Assembly (NCBI RefSeq): GCF_036785885.1
Contig: NC_092310.1
Location: forward strand, 5,270,001 to 5,334,000
DNA: 64,000 nucleotides
From: Coffea arabica
Taxonomy: Eukaryota > Streptophyta > Magnoliopsida > Gentianales > Rubiaceae
Direction: 5' to 3'
Position 1 is the first letter of the stretch, and every line of letters begins with the position of its first letter. Below, piece after piece: positions 35,376 through 48,380 of the stretch. Both the position numbers and the translations under genes were made by a program. The notes beneath the pieces are model-generated. The model searched no databases and was not told where the DNA came from. It saw nothing but the letters and a program-made list of their open reading frames with translations.

Positions 35376-36668
35376 AAATAATCTACTATTCAAATGCACT
35401 TTATATTTCATGCTAAATTTAAATTTAAATGTTGAAATTTTTAGGATAATTTTGAAAATAAATTCACTAGCATCATCATTAAGCAACTATTCTTAAAAGG
35501 AGTTGAAATGCAAAACAACTATTCCTAGGAGGAGTTGGAATCCCAAAATGTGAGAAATAATTTCAGACTGAATAATAGAAACGTGTACGTTTTTTTTATG
35601 GGGGAAAGAAAAACTAGTACCTTTTACTACAAATTTTTTTTTTTTGAAGAACCCTTTTACTACAAAATTGTTCATTGGATCCTATAACCAACTAATTCAA
35701 CACGTCCCAGAGTTAGCTCAGCAAATTGAGTTTGCCGCAATACGCAACTCATGACCATGACAAATGATCATGGATCATGGATAGAGTTTGGAGCAAGCAG
35801 CTCTTTGACTCAGACAAGTCAAGAAGATCATTATTTTGAATCTCTTCCCCATATGTTAAGCCCAATGGGCTGAGACCACAAGTGCGTATTCTTGATTGTC
35901 TTGTGTAACATTGTGCTTTAGTTGCAGTGTTACTTGGGAAATTCAGATGATTAGAAAATTAGGTAAAGTCTGCTTTCCAAAAAGATAAAAAAAAAAAAGA
36001 GGTAAAGTTCATTATAACACCATTTTCATTTGTGTTTGTTTGATGAGAATATTCTAGAGGATTTTTTCTTATTATTATTATTATTTTTTGTAATAGCACA
36101 AGGGTGGGATTTAAAAAGTGGAGAGGAGGCAGGACATTAGAATTCATAATCTCTACATTAGAACATTCTGGAGATGTTTTCTGACAAAATTCAATAAATT
36201 TGTGTTCCATAAAACAGAAGCGAAGCGAGTGACCAAACAAATGAGCAAATTATCCTAAATGAGCAAAATAGCTGTGTTTACGAAATTGTGATGCATGAGA
36301 TTATCCTAATTCCTAACTTAAATTTGTACCTTAGAGTCTTAAAATTAAGGTACCACTTATTCGTTTCTTATTTATTTCAAAATGTAGCAAAAAGTCGGCC
36401 AAACAACGAATTGATTTGATAACTGGCCATTATTTAATTATCTGAATAATCTACTGCCAATTAAAGCATCAAATTCATAATTGTTTGATAATTTTAATAA
36501 TTATGGCGACTAGCATAATCGAATTTGTGTCAAGGAAATAAATGATTTAATTTAAATGAACCAAACTTGTGTGTTTATTGGTTAGAATTGATAACTTTTC
36601 TAAATCTTAATACTATTGATAGATTAAATCCTAAGAGCTTATTTAGAGTTGTCTATTGATTAGAGAAG

Positions 36669-36740
36669 TAATTAAAAAGCTTGTTTTAACCAGTAATTAA
36701 AAAGCTTGTTTTAACTAATAATTAAAAAGCTTGTTTTAAA
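36669..36740. repeat. 25-bp tandem repeat, three copies
   Basis: ATTAAAAAGCTTGTTTTAA occurs at 36671, 36696 and 36721. Confidence 0.92.
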
Positions 36741-37334
36741 ATCTTAATTGACCATAACAAGTTTATTCATGAATGTATAAATTTATTTTTGCACTAATGA
36801 TCAATTAATTGAACCAAATGCCGAGATTATTCCTTTGATGAGAAGGTTTGTTTTCATTGATGTAGTTTTATTTTATTTTTCATTATTAATGTCTTTTATT
36901 TTTATTCTGTTATTTAATTTCTCTCAACCCCCATTTTAATTCTTGAAATTGTGAAGAAAATAAATTCACTAGTCTTTGTACATACAATTCTACTCACTGA
37001 TGTGCACAAATTTCTATTTTTCTTGAGTACGTAATTTTATTTTTGTTGGATTTGACGCTCACCTGGATTCATGACCTCCCACTTTCCAAAAAAAGAAAAA
37101 AAATCCTTTATTAGATAACTAAGTAAATACTTGAACCGTTTTTTTTTTTAAAATATAGGTGGATGTCTTGAATCCGAGACGTCTCATTTACACTCCTTCC
37201 CTCAGTACCGGCCAATACATCCCTCCCCCTAGTAAATATTTGTACTTTAAATACAATTTGGCAAGCCACCCTTTGGGTATAAATACTTGTACGGAAATTA
37301 AAACTCAATTAAAACTTGTGTTTTTTCTTTGTAG

Positions 37335-37630
37335 GCAATTTCAAGGGAAGCAAAAACCTATGAACCGGGAGAACTAAAATTCTATGTGGTGCTAGTTTGC
37401 ACTGCCATAAGTTGGCAATGATTTTACCTGAGAGTCATGCAGCCACTTTGCTATCCGGTATTATAATTGCTGTGATGCTCCCTGTGACAGAAGTCTTGGC
37501 AATTCTTTTCTACCACGAAAGTTTCAAGGCAGAAAAGATTTTAACTCTTGCCCTCTCTCTTTGGGGCATTGCTTCCTATTTCTTTGGTAAGATCAAGCAG
37601 AAAGAGAAGAGCAGCTCAGCCGAAGATTAA
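37335..37630 (+). pseudogene. Purine permease (PUP) pseudogene, exon 2
   Basis: Directly after an intact acceptor (TTTCTTTGTAG) the frame reads AISREAKTYEPGELKFYVVL and TAISWQ, the expected start of the PUP last exon, and meets TGA at 37411-37413. After a deletion and frameshift of the eighth helix, the frame from about 37454 encodes SGIIIAVMLPVTEVLAILFY, then FHESFKAEK-like and LALSLWGIASYFFGKIKQKE, and ends naturally at 37628-37630. The last two helices and the charged tail are well preserved. Loss of the middle piece plus the exon 1 damage rules out a working transporter. Confidence 0.87.
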
Positions 37631-38253
37631 GTAGATAACCCTGAATTTGTTGGTCCATAATTCCTATGTAATCCATTGGTTATGGTAATTGGCAACCAAC
37701 ATTATTCAGTAATATAATCTTTCATGTGTACTTGTCAAAGGAGCATCCAAAGTAATGATTTCTTGTCTCTGTATATATAAATTATAGAATTCTATCCCTG
37801 TTCTTTTTGGCTATTAATGCATAGTCTTTGAGATCTTTCTTTCTTTCTTCCTTTTTTTGGGTATTAATCTAATTACAATTCATATTGTCTTAATATTTTA
37901 TTGGCAGTCATTTGGCAAAATTGAAAACATTATCTAGTGGCCACTTTTGCTATTCTTTTTAAAATTTAGAATCAAGAATATTCCTTTATCTCTTCCTTAA
38001 AACACAATTAATTATAGTAGAAATTAGTTGCCTTAGAATGGTACAAACGTCCCTCCATTATACTTAAAGGTCGAGTTACTTTTGCCCCCCGGTTAAAAAA
38101 GTATATGGATTACAAACAACAAGAGTTACTTGTTTCTTTACAAAGTAATTAACTAGCACCCGTATTACTGACATAGAAATTAAGCTTAATTATAGTAAAC
38201 ATGTTAGGCATAATTGAACAAAAAGCAGCATCCATGCATGCCTCAATCACCAC

Positions 38254-39069
38254 TAGAGGTGTCAAAATGGGTGACTTGGGCGGGTTTGGGTTGGGTAAAA
38301 TGGGTAATGGGTATAAGTGAGTCAACTCATTTATACCCATTTAATTAAATGGGTATAAATGGGTAAGTCAAAAAATGAATTGGGTAACCCAATTACCTAT
38401 TTATAACTCATTTATTTTAACTTTTTGCAAACTCATTTAAATTCATTTTTGCAAACTAAGTTATCAATTTATACCACTCTTTGTACCCATCATTAGTTTT
38501 AAATATTTACTTATAATGTTCAATAAACTTAATTACCAATTTTTTTCATTTATACTCTATGTCACAAAATTACCTATTATTTAATAATTGAATAATACGA
38601 ATATAAAAATTTGAATTAAGTACTATAAAAATTAATATAAAAACTTAATCCAAAAATTTTGAACCCCTAACATTTTTTTCATATATAAATTTAAATTTTC
38701 ATTTTATAAAGATAAGAAAATAAGCTAAAATTTATCATAAATTGGTAATGCTAAAAAATGAGCAAGTTAACAAACTAAGAAAAAATAAAATAATAAGATA
38801 AAACCAACAAATAATAATAATGTTAACATCATGACAAAATGAAAAATTTGAAAAAAAAAAAAGGTAGGGGAAAAGAAGAGACTTGGGGGGAAAAGAATTT
38901 TAAATGGGTTAATTGAGTTTGATGGGTTACCCAATAATACCCATTTATTAAATGGGTATTATTGAGTAACCCATTTATACCCATATACAACAATTTAAGA
39001 TACCTATACCCATCTATTCATGGGCGAGTATGGATAAATCTAGTTAAGTGGGTTGATTTGCCACCTCTA
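38254..39069. mobile_element. hAT-type MITE, family 4
   Basis: An 816-bp element with an exact 8-bp duplication ATCACCAC (38246-38253 and 39070-39077). Inverted ends: TAGAGGTGTCAAAATGGG on the left against TAGAGGTGGCAAATCAACC. Subterminal AAATGGGTA/TACCCATTT motifs are repeated many times near both ends, as expected for transposase-binding arrays. The interior is AT-rich. Confidence 0.93.
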
Positions 39070-39079
39070 ATCACCACAT

Positions 39080-42060
39080 AAAATAACATTACACTCTTGC
39101 ATTTGGATTAGATGAGAATAAAGCTGGCAAGTGTTTCAGTCATTGAAGTTGCAAAGATTATTTAGATATAAATACATCGTTTGACCCATAGGAAAAGAGT
39201 CTTGAAGCAATTCGATTGTGGAAGGCATGATCTTGTAGGATTCCAATAGATGCCTAGACCAAATTTTACAATATTTTAAGAAGGGTCCGTTTAGGGCACT
39301 TGTTAAAATGTATTTCAAGTGTCATATTTTTTAAAATATAAGATTAATTAGAGAGAGTAAATAAATTCAAAAAAGAGTAGGCAAGATTAAATAAGAAAAG
39401 TATGTAAATGTAAGGGACGGTAATAATTATTAGTATGTGCATCTATATAGCAGATTAGATGAATGTTAGGTATATTAACGAGTGTCCAATGAGCACCTGT
39501 TAGAAAAATCCTTTGAAGAATAGTGGGAAGTCATCATGTATATATTTCAAGTTTATGCTACTAATTGTCAATACTAACACGTAATCTTGAAAATGACCTT
39601 GGCTTCGCATTAAGGTAACTTTTGGAGAATTCGAGCATGGCAAAAACAATATATTATATGAGCTTGACATGGAGCTAGGCTTACTTCGGCTGTAAGGTTA
39701 AAAACTCAACCACGAGTCATAAATTTCACTGCCATAAAATAGGGGTAACATCTGCCGCCCTTGAATTCTCCTCATTTCTTCCATTTTAAGAGGTAAAGAT
39801 ATCACCAAGTATCATCTCTTCTGTTAATTCAAACAAAGAACTAATCCTCAACAGGTTGTCATCTTACACAGTATGGCATAATATTTGATAAAGGAGAGGA
39901 TGGCATTCCCAGTGACTGTCATTTGAATGTAAGAAGTTACTTTGTTACGCACCTAAGAGTTTGAACTAAAATCTCTCTTGAGCACATCTCGATTACATGA
40001 TAGGGATGAGCTAACTAAGGGATAAAATCGAACAACAATTTGGCAGTGAAGCTACCATTAACCAATTGCCTTATGGGAAAACCTTAGACAATAATCACTT
40101 CCTGCCATGATATCTCACAATGCGGCTCTTCCAGGCAAAATGCAAAATTCTCTACACCATCCAACACTGAAATTGTGAAAGAACCAGCTCAGTCAACTTT
40201 CCACGACCACCAAAATAACAAAAGAAATTGTAGGGTAAATGCGACTATCATGGCAAACTCTACTATCCCTGTGCAAGGAACCATTCAAACCCATATTACC
40301 ATTTCCCTTTCAAGAGGCTGGGGAAAGATTCAAGTGCTGACCTATGAAAGAAGGCTAGACTTGCAACACGTACTTAAAAGAATATTTAATACAGGCGACA
40401 TAAAGTAACGATCAGTAAACTGCATCTAACTAAACAAGGAATAGCACTATATTATTACTTGCATATAAATTTTTATTCGCTCATTAATGAATTTTTTCTT
40501 CTCAAGTTTTCCGTTCCTTAGAATTCAGAAAAGCAGATCACAGTCTATTACAGTTGCTCTACTTATTTGAAATGTTACACGTGAATCTCCTATGAAATTA
40601 GACAACTTAAAGTCCTTCAAAAACTCGAAGAGAGGACCTCATCTAATTCGTAGATCTTTCATCAAGTCAACCATGTGGCTTAAATATTATATGTCTTCAA
40701 CATATTGCAATGCCTAACCAAGCCTAGCTGGCTTCAATATAAACTTGTAAACATATTTACCTTTTTCAGTAATATCATCCTGATGTTCTTTGACCCTACC
40801 TTCAGCTAGTTAAGCATAAATTTAAATTCGTTCCAACTGGCTAACAGTATAGAAAAGGAAATTGATCAGAACAAGTTATGAAATGGCTTCCAATGAACTT
40901 CAAAATACAGCAGAAAAGGATTCGTTACTCACCACATGAGATGTGCTGTAGCAAGAGTAGTAAAGTCAGCCATTCTCACTTTACTAGTGCACAATCTCAA
41001 TGCTAATAGTAATGAAACTGTCCCTAAGGCTAGCAACTGGAGGAAGAACAAAAGTAGTTCTTCCTACAGTCCTGCAGCCATAGTTGTATCCTGCGAACTT
41101 CTCACAGATTTAAGACAAAAAGATAATAGAGCAACAAGACAACATAATTATCAACAGTAGAATCAAGTAGAATGTCATTGTATGCATTCTGTCATGGTAG
41201 AGACATCAAAAATATGACGCTTCATTCTCACGTGAAATTGTCAAAACATCAGTGGAAGCGTCCAAGTAGATTTTGCATGTAAGTGCAACAAAGCATTCGA
41301 AGCATACAAACTGCCCAATTCAGATGCAAACGATGTTCATATGAAGCCATTTGTAATAGATATGCTTGATTTGCCAAAGCTTTTTTCCAATTCAACATAT
41401 GCCTTTGGATTCAGTACATTTTAGGAATTTGGAATTAACCAATGGACTATTACCACATAAACAATCTAATCACAATACAAAGGAGTCCATTGCAACAAAT
41501 TCTCACTCTGTTGCATAGGCAAAAGAACCTGAATGATTGCATAGGCAAAAGAACCCGAATCATCGAATGCTCAGATGATATTTTTTTGACAGTGATATAG
41601 TCATTGCAGGGAGAGATATATGTTTTCCTTCATACTAGTTACAAATTTCATGTAAATTGAGGTTGTATTATTGTCCAGACAGATTAATTCCAATGTTACA
41701 TCAGTTACAAATTCAAATGCTACATCAGACAGATTAATTCCAACATCAGAGAACTGTCAAAGAAATAGTTGCAACTGCTAAGTGCAGCAAGGCCTGCTAT
41801 ATCGTGAAAGATTGACTGGCAGTGTATTATTGTGCAGAGATGAAAGAATGGAAAATTAGGAGCAGCAAACAACCCCTGAAAATTAGAAGCAGTAATTAAA
41901 CTTATCATTATATCTATGTTAGAACACTAACTTCAGATATCTGTGCTCTCTCTAACTGAATGAGCTATCTAAAATTACGAAAAGGCAATCCAAGAGCAGC
42001 AGCTATAAGATTACACACATTACCCGTCTAAACTACATCAGCAGAAGGACTGAATGTTCA
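39080..42060. other. Intergenic; no gene recognised
   Basis: No recognisable coding segment. The stretch next to 42063 is likely 3'UTR of the PPR gene. A short direct repeat (TGCATAGGCAAAAGAACC) lies at about 41512-41556. Confidence 0.45.
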
Positions 42061-42063
42061 TTG

Positions 42064-43638
42064 TCAGTATGAATCCGCCAGACATTCCAAAACTGCATAA
42101 ATCTCCTCTGTTCTAGGATGTGATTTATCAACACTATAGAATTGGTGAACTTGATTATCAAGCTCAATCCAACTGCAACCTGGTGTCTTATAGGCATTTT
42201 GCTCCATAAGCATCTTCCTCAACTCTCGGGCCTCATCCCACTTGCCCATTGCCCCATACAAGGTTGCCAACATTGCGATATAACCACCATTATTGGGATC
42301 AATCTCAATCAACTTCTTCACAGCAAATTCAGCCAAATCAGGTCGCCCATGAATCTTACATCCATTGAGCAAAGAACCCCAGACAACCTCATCAGGCACA
42401 ATCTTCATTCCAGATATAACTTTGAAAGCTTCATCAAATTGACCAGCTCGTCCAAGAAGATCAATTAAACAACCATAGTGCTCAATTTTAGGTTCAATTC
42501 CATACCTTTGAACCATCATGTCATAATAATGACGCCCTTGTTCAACCAATCCTACATGAGTACAAGCATTTAATAGCCCAACAAAAGTCACTCCATCTGG
42601 TTCTACTTGATCCGCACACTCCAACATCTCCTCAAAAACACTAATAGCACTCTCACTTTTACCATGAAGAGCATAACAATTTATCATAGAATTCCAAGAT
42701 GTTAAAGTTGGATTCTGAGTCTGATCAAAAACTCTCCTTGCCTCTTTCAAGCTCCCACATTTCCCATACACATCAACCAAGGCATTGGAAACGAACTTAT
42801 TCAAACTTAGACTATTCCTATACACATAACCATGAATAGATTTCCCAAGCTGTAGCAATCCACTATGCCCACATGCCGAAAGTGCACACAAAACTGTAAC
42901 CTGATCAGGCCTATTCCTTCTACTCATGTTTTCCTCCAGAACCATCCTCCTAAAGAATGAAATAGCCTCTGAAAACAACCCATTCTGCGTGCACCCTGCA
43001 ATAATAGAATTCCAAAATGGCGGATCTCTTTCACACTCAGACATTTCTTCAAACAACAAAATCGCATCCCCAATCTGTCCAACTCTAGTATAGCCCGAGA
43101 TCATAGCAGTCCACGTGACAACAGTTCTTTCAGACATTCCATCAAACAGCTTCCGGGCAATCTGAATATCCGCTGAAAACCTTGAGTATGCGTCCAAAAG
43201 AGCCGTTTCCACAACTTGGTATTTCCCGAAACCAGAACTTTCTATCTGGGAATGCACCATTTCTGTCCCATAAGGCCTAACAACTACTGGGCTCGACTTC
43301 AAAACTATAGGAAATATAAAATGGTTAGGCCTTTCCTGGCTATTACGGACCATTTCACGGTACAAAAACAGGGAAGTATGGTGGTCTTGTAGGGAAGTAT
43401 AAGCTGTGATCATGGCTGTATAGAGATGTGAATTGGGTGAATCAAGGTGATCAAAAATCAAGCGTGCGTAAGTGATGTTTGAGAGCTTCACAGTGCAGAA
43501 ACGGACCAGCTTGAAGACGAAGAATTGAGTTTTGGAGTGGCCTAAGGTTATGAGAAAAGCTTGAAGTTGTTTAAGGTGGTTGAGGCGTTTGCATTTGTCT
43601 AAGATTGCTAAGACATGGTTGTTAAGGTTGGACAGCAT
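42064..43638 (-). CDS. PLS-class pentatricopeptide repeat protein (E/E+ type), At1g33350-like
   Basis: A 524-residue protein from a single uninterrupted exon. PPR proteins bind organellar RNA in sequence-specific fashion and act in editing, processing or stability. Tandem P, L and S motifs run from about residue 35 to 420, for example VVTWTAMISGYTRVGQIGDA, FVSNALVDVYGKCGSLKEAR and LTSWNSMINCYALHGKSESA. IEHYGCLIDLLGRAGQFDEA then leads into the E domain (WGSLLNGCKIHGR) and E+ region (GCSWIELDNQVHQFYSVDKS). No DYW domain follows, so any editing activity would need a DYW partner. The N terminus lacks an obvious long transit peptide but mitochondrial targeting is plausible. The closest match from memory is Arabidopsis At1g33350 (PCMP-E57). 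The ATG at 43638 suits the family's start. Confidence 0.93.
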   Translation of the reverse strand: MLSNLNNHVLAILDKCKRLNHLKQLQAFLITLGHSKTQFFVFKLVRFCTVKLSNITYARLIFDHLDSPNSHLYTAMITAYTSLQDHHTSLFLYREMVRNSQERPNHFIFPIVLKSSPVVVRPYGTEMVHSQIESSGFGKYQVVETALLDAYSRFSADIQIARKLFDGMSERTVVTWTAMISGYTRVGQIGDAILLFEEMSECERDPPFWNSIIAGCTQNGLFSEAISFFRRMVLEENMSRRNRPDQVTVLCALSACGHSGLLQLGKSIHGYVYRNSLSLNKFVSNALVDVYGKCGSLKEARRVFDQTQNPTLTSWNSMINCYALHGKSESAISVFEEMLECADQVEPDGVTFVGLLNACTHVGLVEQGRHYYDMMVQRYGIEPKIEHYGCLIDLLGRAGQFDEAFKVISGMKIVPDEVVWGSLLNGCKIHGRPDLAEFAVKKLIEIDPNNGGYIAMLATLYGAMGKWDEARELRKMLMEQNAYKTPGCSWIELDNQVHQFYSVDKSHPRTEEIYAVLECLADSY

Positions 43639-43771
43639 CGTCTGTTAACGGAAGCTAAATCAACTGGCGAGGGAGGCATATAACAATGACCCTGCTTTAA
43701 AGGCGTGGAATATTCTGCATAGTTTCTTCACGCCTTAATTAAGCAAAGCAGCAGGCATCCTTCCATGGGCG

Positions 43772-43783
43772 TGGTATATAAGC
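43772..43783 (-). promoter_or_regulatory. Possible TATA box of the PPR gene
   Basis: CTTATATACC on the minus strand lies about 140 bases upstream of the start codon. A GGCGTG motif recurs nearby (43702, 43768, 43857, 43911), including a 53-base-spaced duplicate ACCC-CAAAGGCGTGATA. Promoter role is inferred. Confidence 0.3.
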
Positions 43784-43969
43784 TGCAAAACAATTACGCC
43801 TCTAACATTGTATAGGGGCTATCATAATTTCTAGCGCAGGCTCCCAACACCCACAAAGGCGTGATACTTAACCAAAGGGCTTGCCTTTTCCAATCCAACA
43901 CCCGCAAAGGCGTGATAACCGTTTAAAGTGTCCCCACTACCTCCGCTCACTAAAATATCTAACAATATA

Positions 43970-45310
43970 AAAAGAAAAGTTGCCCTATGAATAGTGCTTT
44001 TTTGTCAAGCGATTATCCGGTAATTCTTGCTAAATGGTTGACCCTTTTTATTAATTGGGCTGCTCCATTTGGTTCTAGCTACTACTTCTTCTCGTGGATA
44101 GACATGTTTCCTTCAATTTTTATCCTCTTGTTGTCCTTTTGCCCTCTCCTACTAGTTTTACTGTAATTTAAGGGTATTATGTATCTTAACAATTATCCAA
44201 ATGGTCGGTTATAATGCAATTATAACCAACTTTCAGCCATCTTTTTGTCATTCCACTTATTCCATTTTTAGTGGTTTGAAACTTCTTCGTGTACCCACCC
44301 ACCCACAAGTTTTCTGCTCTGAATTTATTATGACTTCCCTCTTCTCTCTTTCCTTATCTTGGTTGTCATCTAGGCTACTCCTTTTGTTTATCTCAACAGA
44401 ATAACAATATAAAAGGGAGAGTTGCCCTATGAATAGTGCTTTTTGACAAGCGGTTATCCTGTAATTCTTGCTAAATGGTTGGCCTTTTTTTTGTCAATCG
44501 GGCTGCTTCATTTAGTTCCAACTACTGCTTCTTTTCCGTGGATAGATGTGTTTTCTTCAATTTTTATCCTCTTGTTGTCCTTTTTGCCCTCTCCTGCTAG
44601 TTTTACTGTAATTTTAGGGTATCATGTGCCTTAACAATTATCCAAACGGCCGGTTATAATGCAATTATATCCAACTTTCTGCCCTCTTTTGTCATTTCAC
44701 TCTTTCCATTTTTAGTGGTTTGGAACTCTTTCGTGTAGCTAGCCAGCCACAAGTTTTCTGCTCTGAATTTATTACGACTTCACTCTTCTCTCTTTCCTCA
44801 TCTTGTTTGTCATCTGAGCTACTCCTTTTGTTTATCTCAATAGGATAACAACATAAAAGAGAGAGTTGCCCTTTGAATAGTTGCCCTTTTGTTTATCCCG
44901 TAATTCTTGCTAAATGGTTGGCCCTTTTTTGTCAATTGGGCTGCTTCATCTGGTTCCAACTGCTGCTTCTTCTCTGTGGATAGATGTGTTTCCTTCAATT
45001 TTTATCCTCCTGTTGTCTTCAATTTTTATCCTCCTGTTGTCTTTTCTACCCTCTCCTAATGGTTTTATTGTAATTTAGGGTATTATGTGCTTTAACAATT
45101 ATCTAAATGGCCGGTTATAATGCAATTATAACCAACTTTCTGCCCCCTTTTTGTCATTCCACTCTTTCCATTTTTAGTGGTTTGGAACTCTTTCGGGTAA
45201 CCAACCAGCCACAAGTTTTCTACTATGAATTTATTACGATTTCTCTCTTCTCTCTTTCCTCATCTTGTTTGTCATTCGGGCAACTCCTTTTATTTATCTC
45301 AACAAGATAG
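43970..45310. repeat. 443-bp tandem repeat, three copies
   Basis: TGCCCTATGAATAGT-type starts occur at 43981, 44423 and 44867. Each unit runs through ATTCTTGCTAAATGGTTG, TTTTTATCCTC-TGTTGTC, GGTTATAATGCAATTATA, CCATTTTTAGTGGTTTG and CTACTCCTTTTGTTTATCTCAA. Units are about 85-90 percent alike by eye. Open frames inside (for example 44201-44404 and 45107-45310) are the same non-coding sequence repeated. A partial fourth copy appears at 45421-45497. Confidence 0.9.
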
Positions 45311-45344
45311 ATAAAGTTATTTTTGAGTCAAATTCTCATCCTCT

Positions 45345-45605
45345 CCCCCTTTTTGGGATCTTCTTAGAATTGTAGAGAAGGATAGGAGGGAAAAGTTGAC
45401 TGTTTGCAGTATAAACAAAATTCTTTCTTTCCTCATCTTGTTTGTTATATGAGCTACTCCTTTTGTTTATCTCAACAAGATAGATAAAGTAGAAAGTCAT
45501 CCCCCTTTTGTTTATCTCATCCCATCATCTCCCGCTTTTCGGGATCTTCTTAGAATTGTAGAGGAGGATAGGAGGGGAAAGTTGACTGTTGCAGTGTAAA
45601 TTCTT
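45345..45605. repeat. ~185-bp tandem duplication
   Basis: GGGATCTTCTTAGAATTGTA occurs at 45356 and 45541, each followed by GAGGATAGGAGG-GAAAGTTGACTGTT. The duplication includes the end of the 443-bp unit. Confidence 0.8.
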
Positions 45606-46398
45606 ATATTTTGTTTATATAAAACTCACCAATTCTCCACAAAAAAATGGCTATGTAGGATTTGCATTCAACGTTTTTGAATAGATTTTAGCGAGTGTTA
45701 TGAGGATTAGGTTCTGTTTAATGCTTGAACTCAGTATGTTTAGAATCATGGAACTTATGTTTAATTACGAATAATTTTTTTTCCAAATGTATTTGTTCGA
45801 AGATATATATAAACTTTTAATCCCTATTTTTGTTCAACTTTGTCCTATTTACTATGCTCCCCTGTCTTCGTGCTTTCTTATTCTTTGTCACTCTTCCACG
45901 TCTTATCCCTCCAATCTCCATTTTAGCCAGTCATCTAGAGTAATACTGCCTCATTTTCTATTTTAAATTTCTAGAATATTTGTATATAAATAAAATGAAG
46001 TTTACTTTTCCTATTATGCATATAAGTAGCTGAGTAGGCCTGCTCACTTTCTTAATTTTCAGCTAATTAATAATGACTTTTTTTCAGTTTAGAGTAATTT
46101 AATTTCGCTTCTTTTATAATGGAGTTTTTTTTTGGGTTGTCATTTGAATGTGAAAATAAATTGTTAGAGATTGGGATCAATTGCTTTTATCAGATTGACA
46201 CGTCTTTTAATTTGGGTTTGTTTGGTTACGTGCTTAATTAGTGGGGATTAATTTTTAGCAATGTCAAGCTCTATGGTTTAAGTGCTTAATTGACTTGCAA
46301 GGTCCCTTCTTTTTTGGGTCAACAATAATTAATACTTTTTTGGGAATCATTCACTTTATAATTTTTTAATTATCCTGATCCAAATGCAAAATAACATC

Positions 46399-46471
46399 AC
46401 CCTTATGCATTCTATATAAGTGCCCTCATGCATTCTATATATTATTGTCCTCATGCATTCTATATATTTCA
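46399..46471. repeat. Short tandem repeat (CATGCATTCTATATA)
   Basis: TATGCATTCTATATA or CATGCATTCTATATA occurs three times at about 27-base spacing. Confidence 0.85.
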
Positions 46472-46638
46472 TAATTGTTAACCTTTAACAAAAATGATAA
46501 TTCCCTAATGATCCGCATGAATTAGATAATAACAGAGATGTATACTAATAAACCCACACAATAAAACACAGTTAACACGGGAAATATTGCACAGTGCATC
46601 TTACTAGTACATAATGAAAAGTGTGTCTACACCTCCCC

Positions 46639-46666
46639 CAATAATAATAATAATAATAATAATAAA
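46639..46666. repeat. (AAT)n microsatellite
   Basis: About nine AAT triplets. Confidence 0.95.
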
Positions 46667-47619
46667 GTAAAATAAAATAATCCTGAGTAGGGTGGAACAC
46701 AAGAGGAGGAGAGAGTTAAAGACACAAGTCAATAAGATTTTACTACAAGCATTGTAAATTAGTTTTGCAGTAGAAATTAGTTTTGTGAGATATGGGGCAT
46801 TTGCAAAGAAAATTTTCAATTTGTAACATTGATTTTTGACTAATAGATGTGGGTTTTCACATAATGAATGATTGAAAAATTTAAAAATGTCCAAATTTTA
46901 GTAATAGTAACTTATAATATATACCAAGCTAAATAATATGAATACGAAGCATGATTGGAGAGAAATCTATTAAAAAAGGAAAATTATGAGTTGATTGATA
47001 AAAGGATTTAGTAAGGCATAATTAGCACAAACATCTATAAGGCAAAAACTAATAAATTGATTGAAAGTTGCTATAAATAAGGAAGGGTGTTAGTTGTTAC
47101 CAAAAAAATAGAAAAAGAATAAAAAACCCAAAAAAATAAACATTAAATACATACCAATGGTGAAGCGGAAAATGAAGGGAATTAGTTGTTACTAGAAATA
47201 AAGAAAAAGAATTAAAAAGTATGACATTAACATGTTGATTGATATTTGTTATAAATAAGGAAGTAATGAATTATAAGAAAAATAAAAATTATCCAAATTT
47301 TAGTAATAGTAATTTATAATATATAATCAAGCAAAATAATAAGAATATAAAACATGATTAGAGAGAAATATTAAAAAAAGGAAAACTATAAGTTGCTTGA
47401 TAAAACTATTTAGAAAGGTATAATTAATATAAACGTTTATAAGGTAGAAACTAATAAATTGATTGAAAAGTTGCTAGAACTAATGAAGTGAAAGATGATT
47501 GGAACTAATTGCTAAAAAAGAGAAAAAAAACAAAGAATATAAAATAAGAAATTAATTGTTACCAAAAGTAAAGAAAAAGAATATAAAATAAGAAATTAAT
47601 ACATTGATTGAAATTTGTG

Positions 47620-48013
47620 CTCCCTCCTTCCCACTTTGATAATTTTGATTTTTTCCTCACACAGTTTAAGAAAAGTTAGTTAACTTTGTTGGAAAAATAA
47701 ATGTAGTCTAATATTTTTCTAAAATACTCGTACATTAATATTAACAGTATCACTAATCACTATACCTTAACATTAATTATAACAACAATAATGATGGTAT
47801 ATTGCACCATTCAAAACATATATCAAAGCAATTATTGGGGAAAAAGTTGACTGTATTAAATAAGGTAGGCTATATTCACAAATGAAGTATATTAAATAAG
47901 GGTATTTGAAATAAGTTAAAAGTTAACTATATTATATTCTTAAATTGGAAGGTAGATTATAATTTAGGACGGATAAAAAAGGAAAACAAACTATCAAAAT
48001 GGGATGGAAGGAG
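47620..48013. mobile_element. Stowaway-like MITE
   Basis: The 394-bp element starts CTCCCTCCTTCCCACTTTGA and ends with the inverse TCAAAATGGGATGGAAGGAG. TA follows on the right (48014-48015); the left flank is TG, probably a mutated TA. It splits the surrounding ~380-bp array and so post-dates it. Confidence 0.8.
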
Positions 48014-48380
48014 TAATAAGTAAGGAAGTACTGAATTATAGGAAAAAATAGAAATTGTCCAAATTTGACTAATAGTAACTTACAATATATAATCAAACAA
48101 AATACTAAGAATACAAAACATGATTGCAGAGAAATATTAAAAAAAAACTATAAGCTGATTAATAAAAAGATTTAGAAAGGCATAATTAATACAAATGTAT
48201 AAAAGGTGGAAAATAACAAATTGATTGAAAGTTTATAAAGAAGTCAAAAAGTAAAGAAATTAAATCGGTTAATTGTTACAATAGAATAGAAAACGAATTA
48301 AAAAATAAAGAAAACACAAATGTTAAATATGTCAACGTGGCGAAAAGATATATAATCCACTTGGACTTGGCCTAAAGATT

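Larger units (their letters stand above)
31311..37334 (+). other. Intron of the purine-permease pseudogene
   Basis: Donor CAG/GTAATT and acceptor TTTGTAG/GCAATT are both preserved and join DFQ to AISREA in phase. The ~6.0-kb intron holds a truncated SINE, an hAT MITE, a complete U1 snRNA gene and several tandem repeats. The rest is AT-rich without coding signal. Confidence 0.75.

Noticed and set aside
44201..45310. Similar open frames in successive copies of the 443-bp repeat.
   Set aside because: They repeat because the DNA repeats; no initiation context, motif or conservation pattern supports translation.
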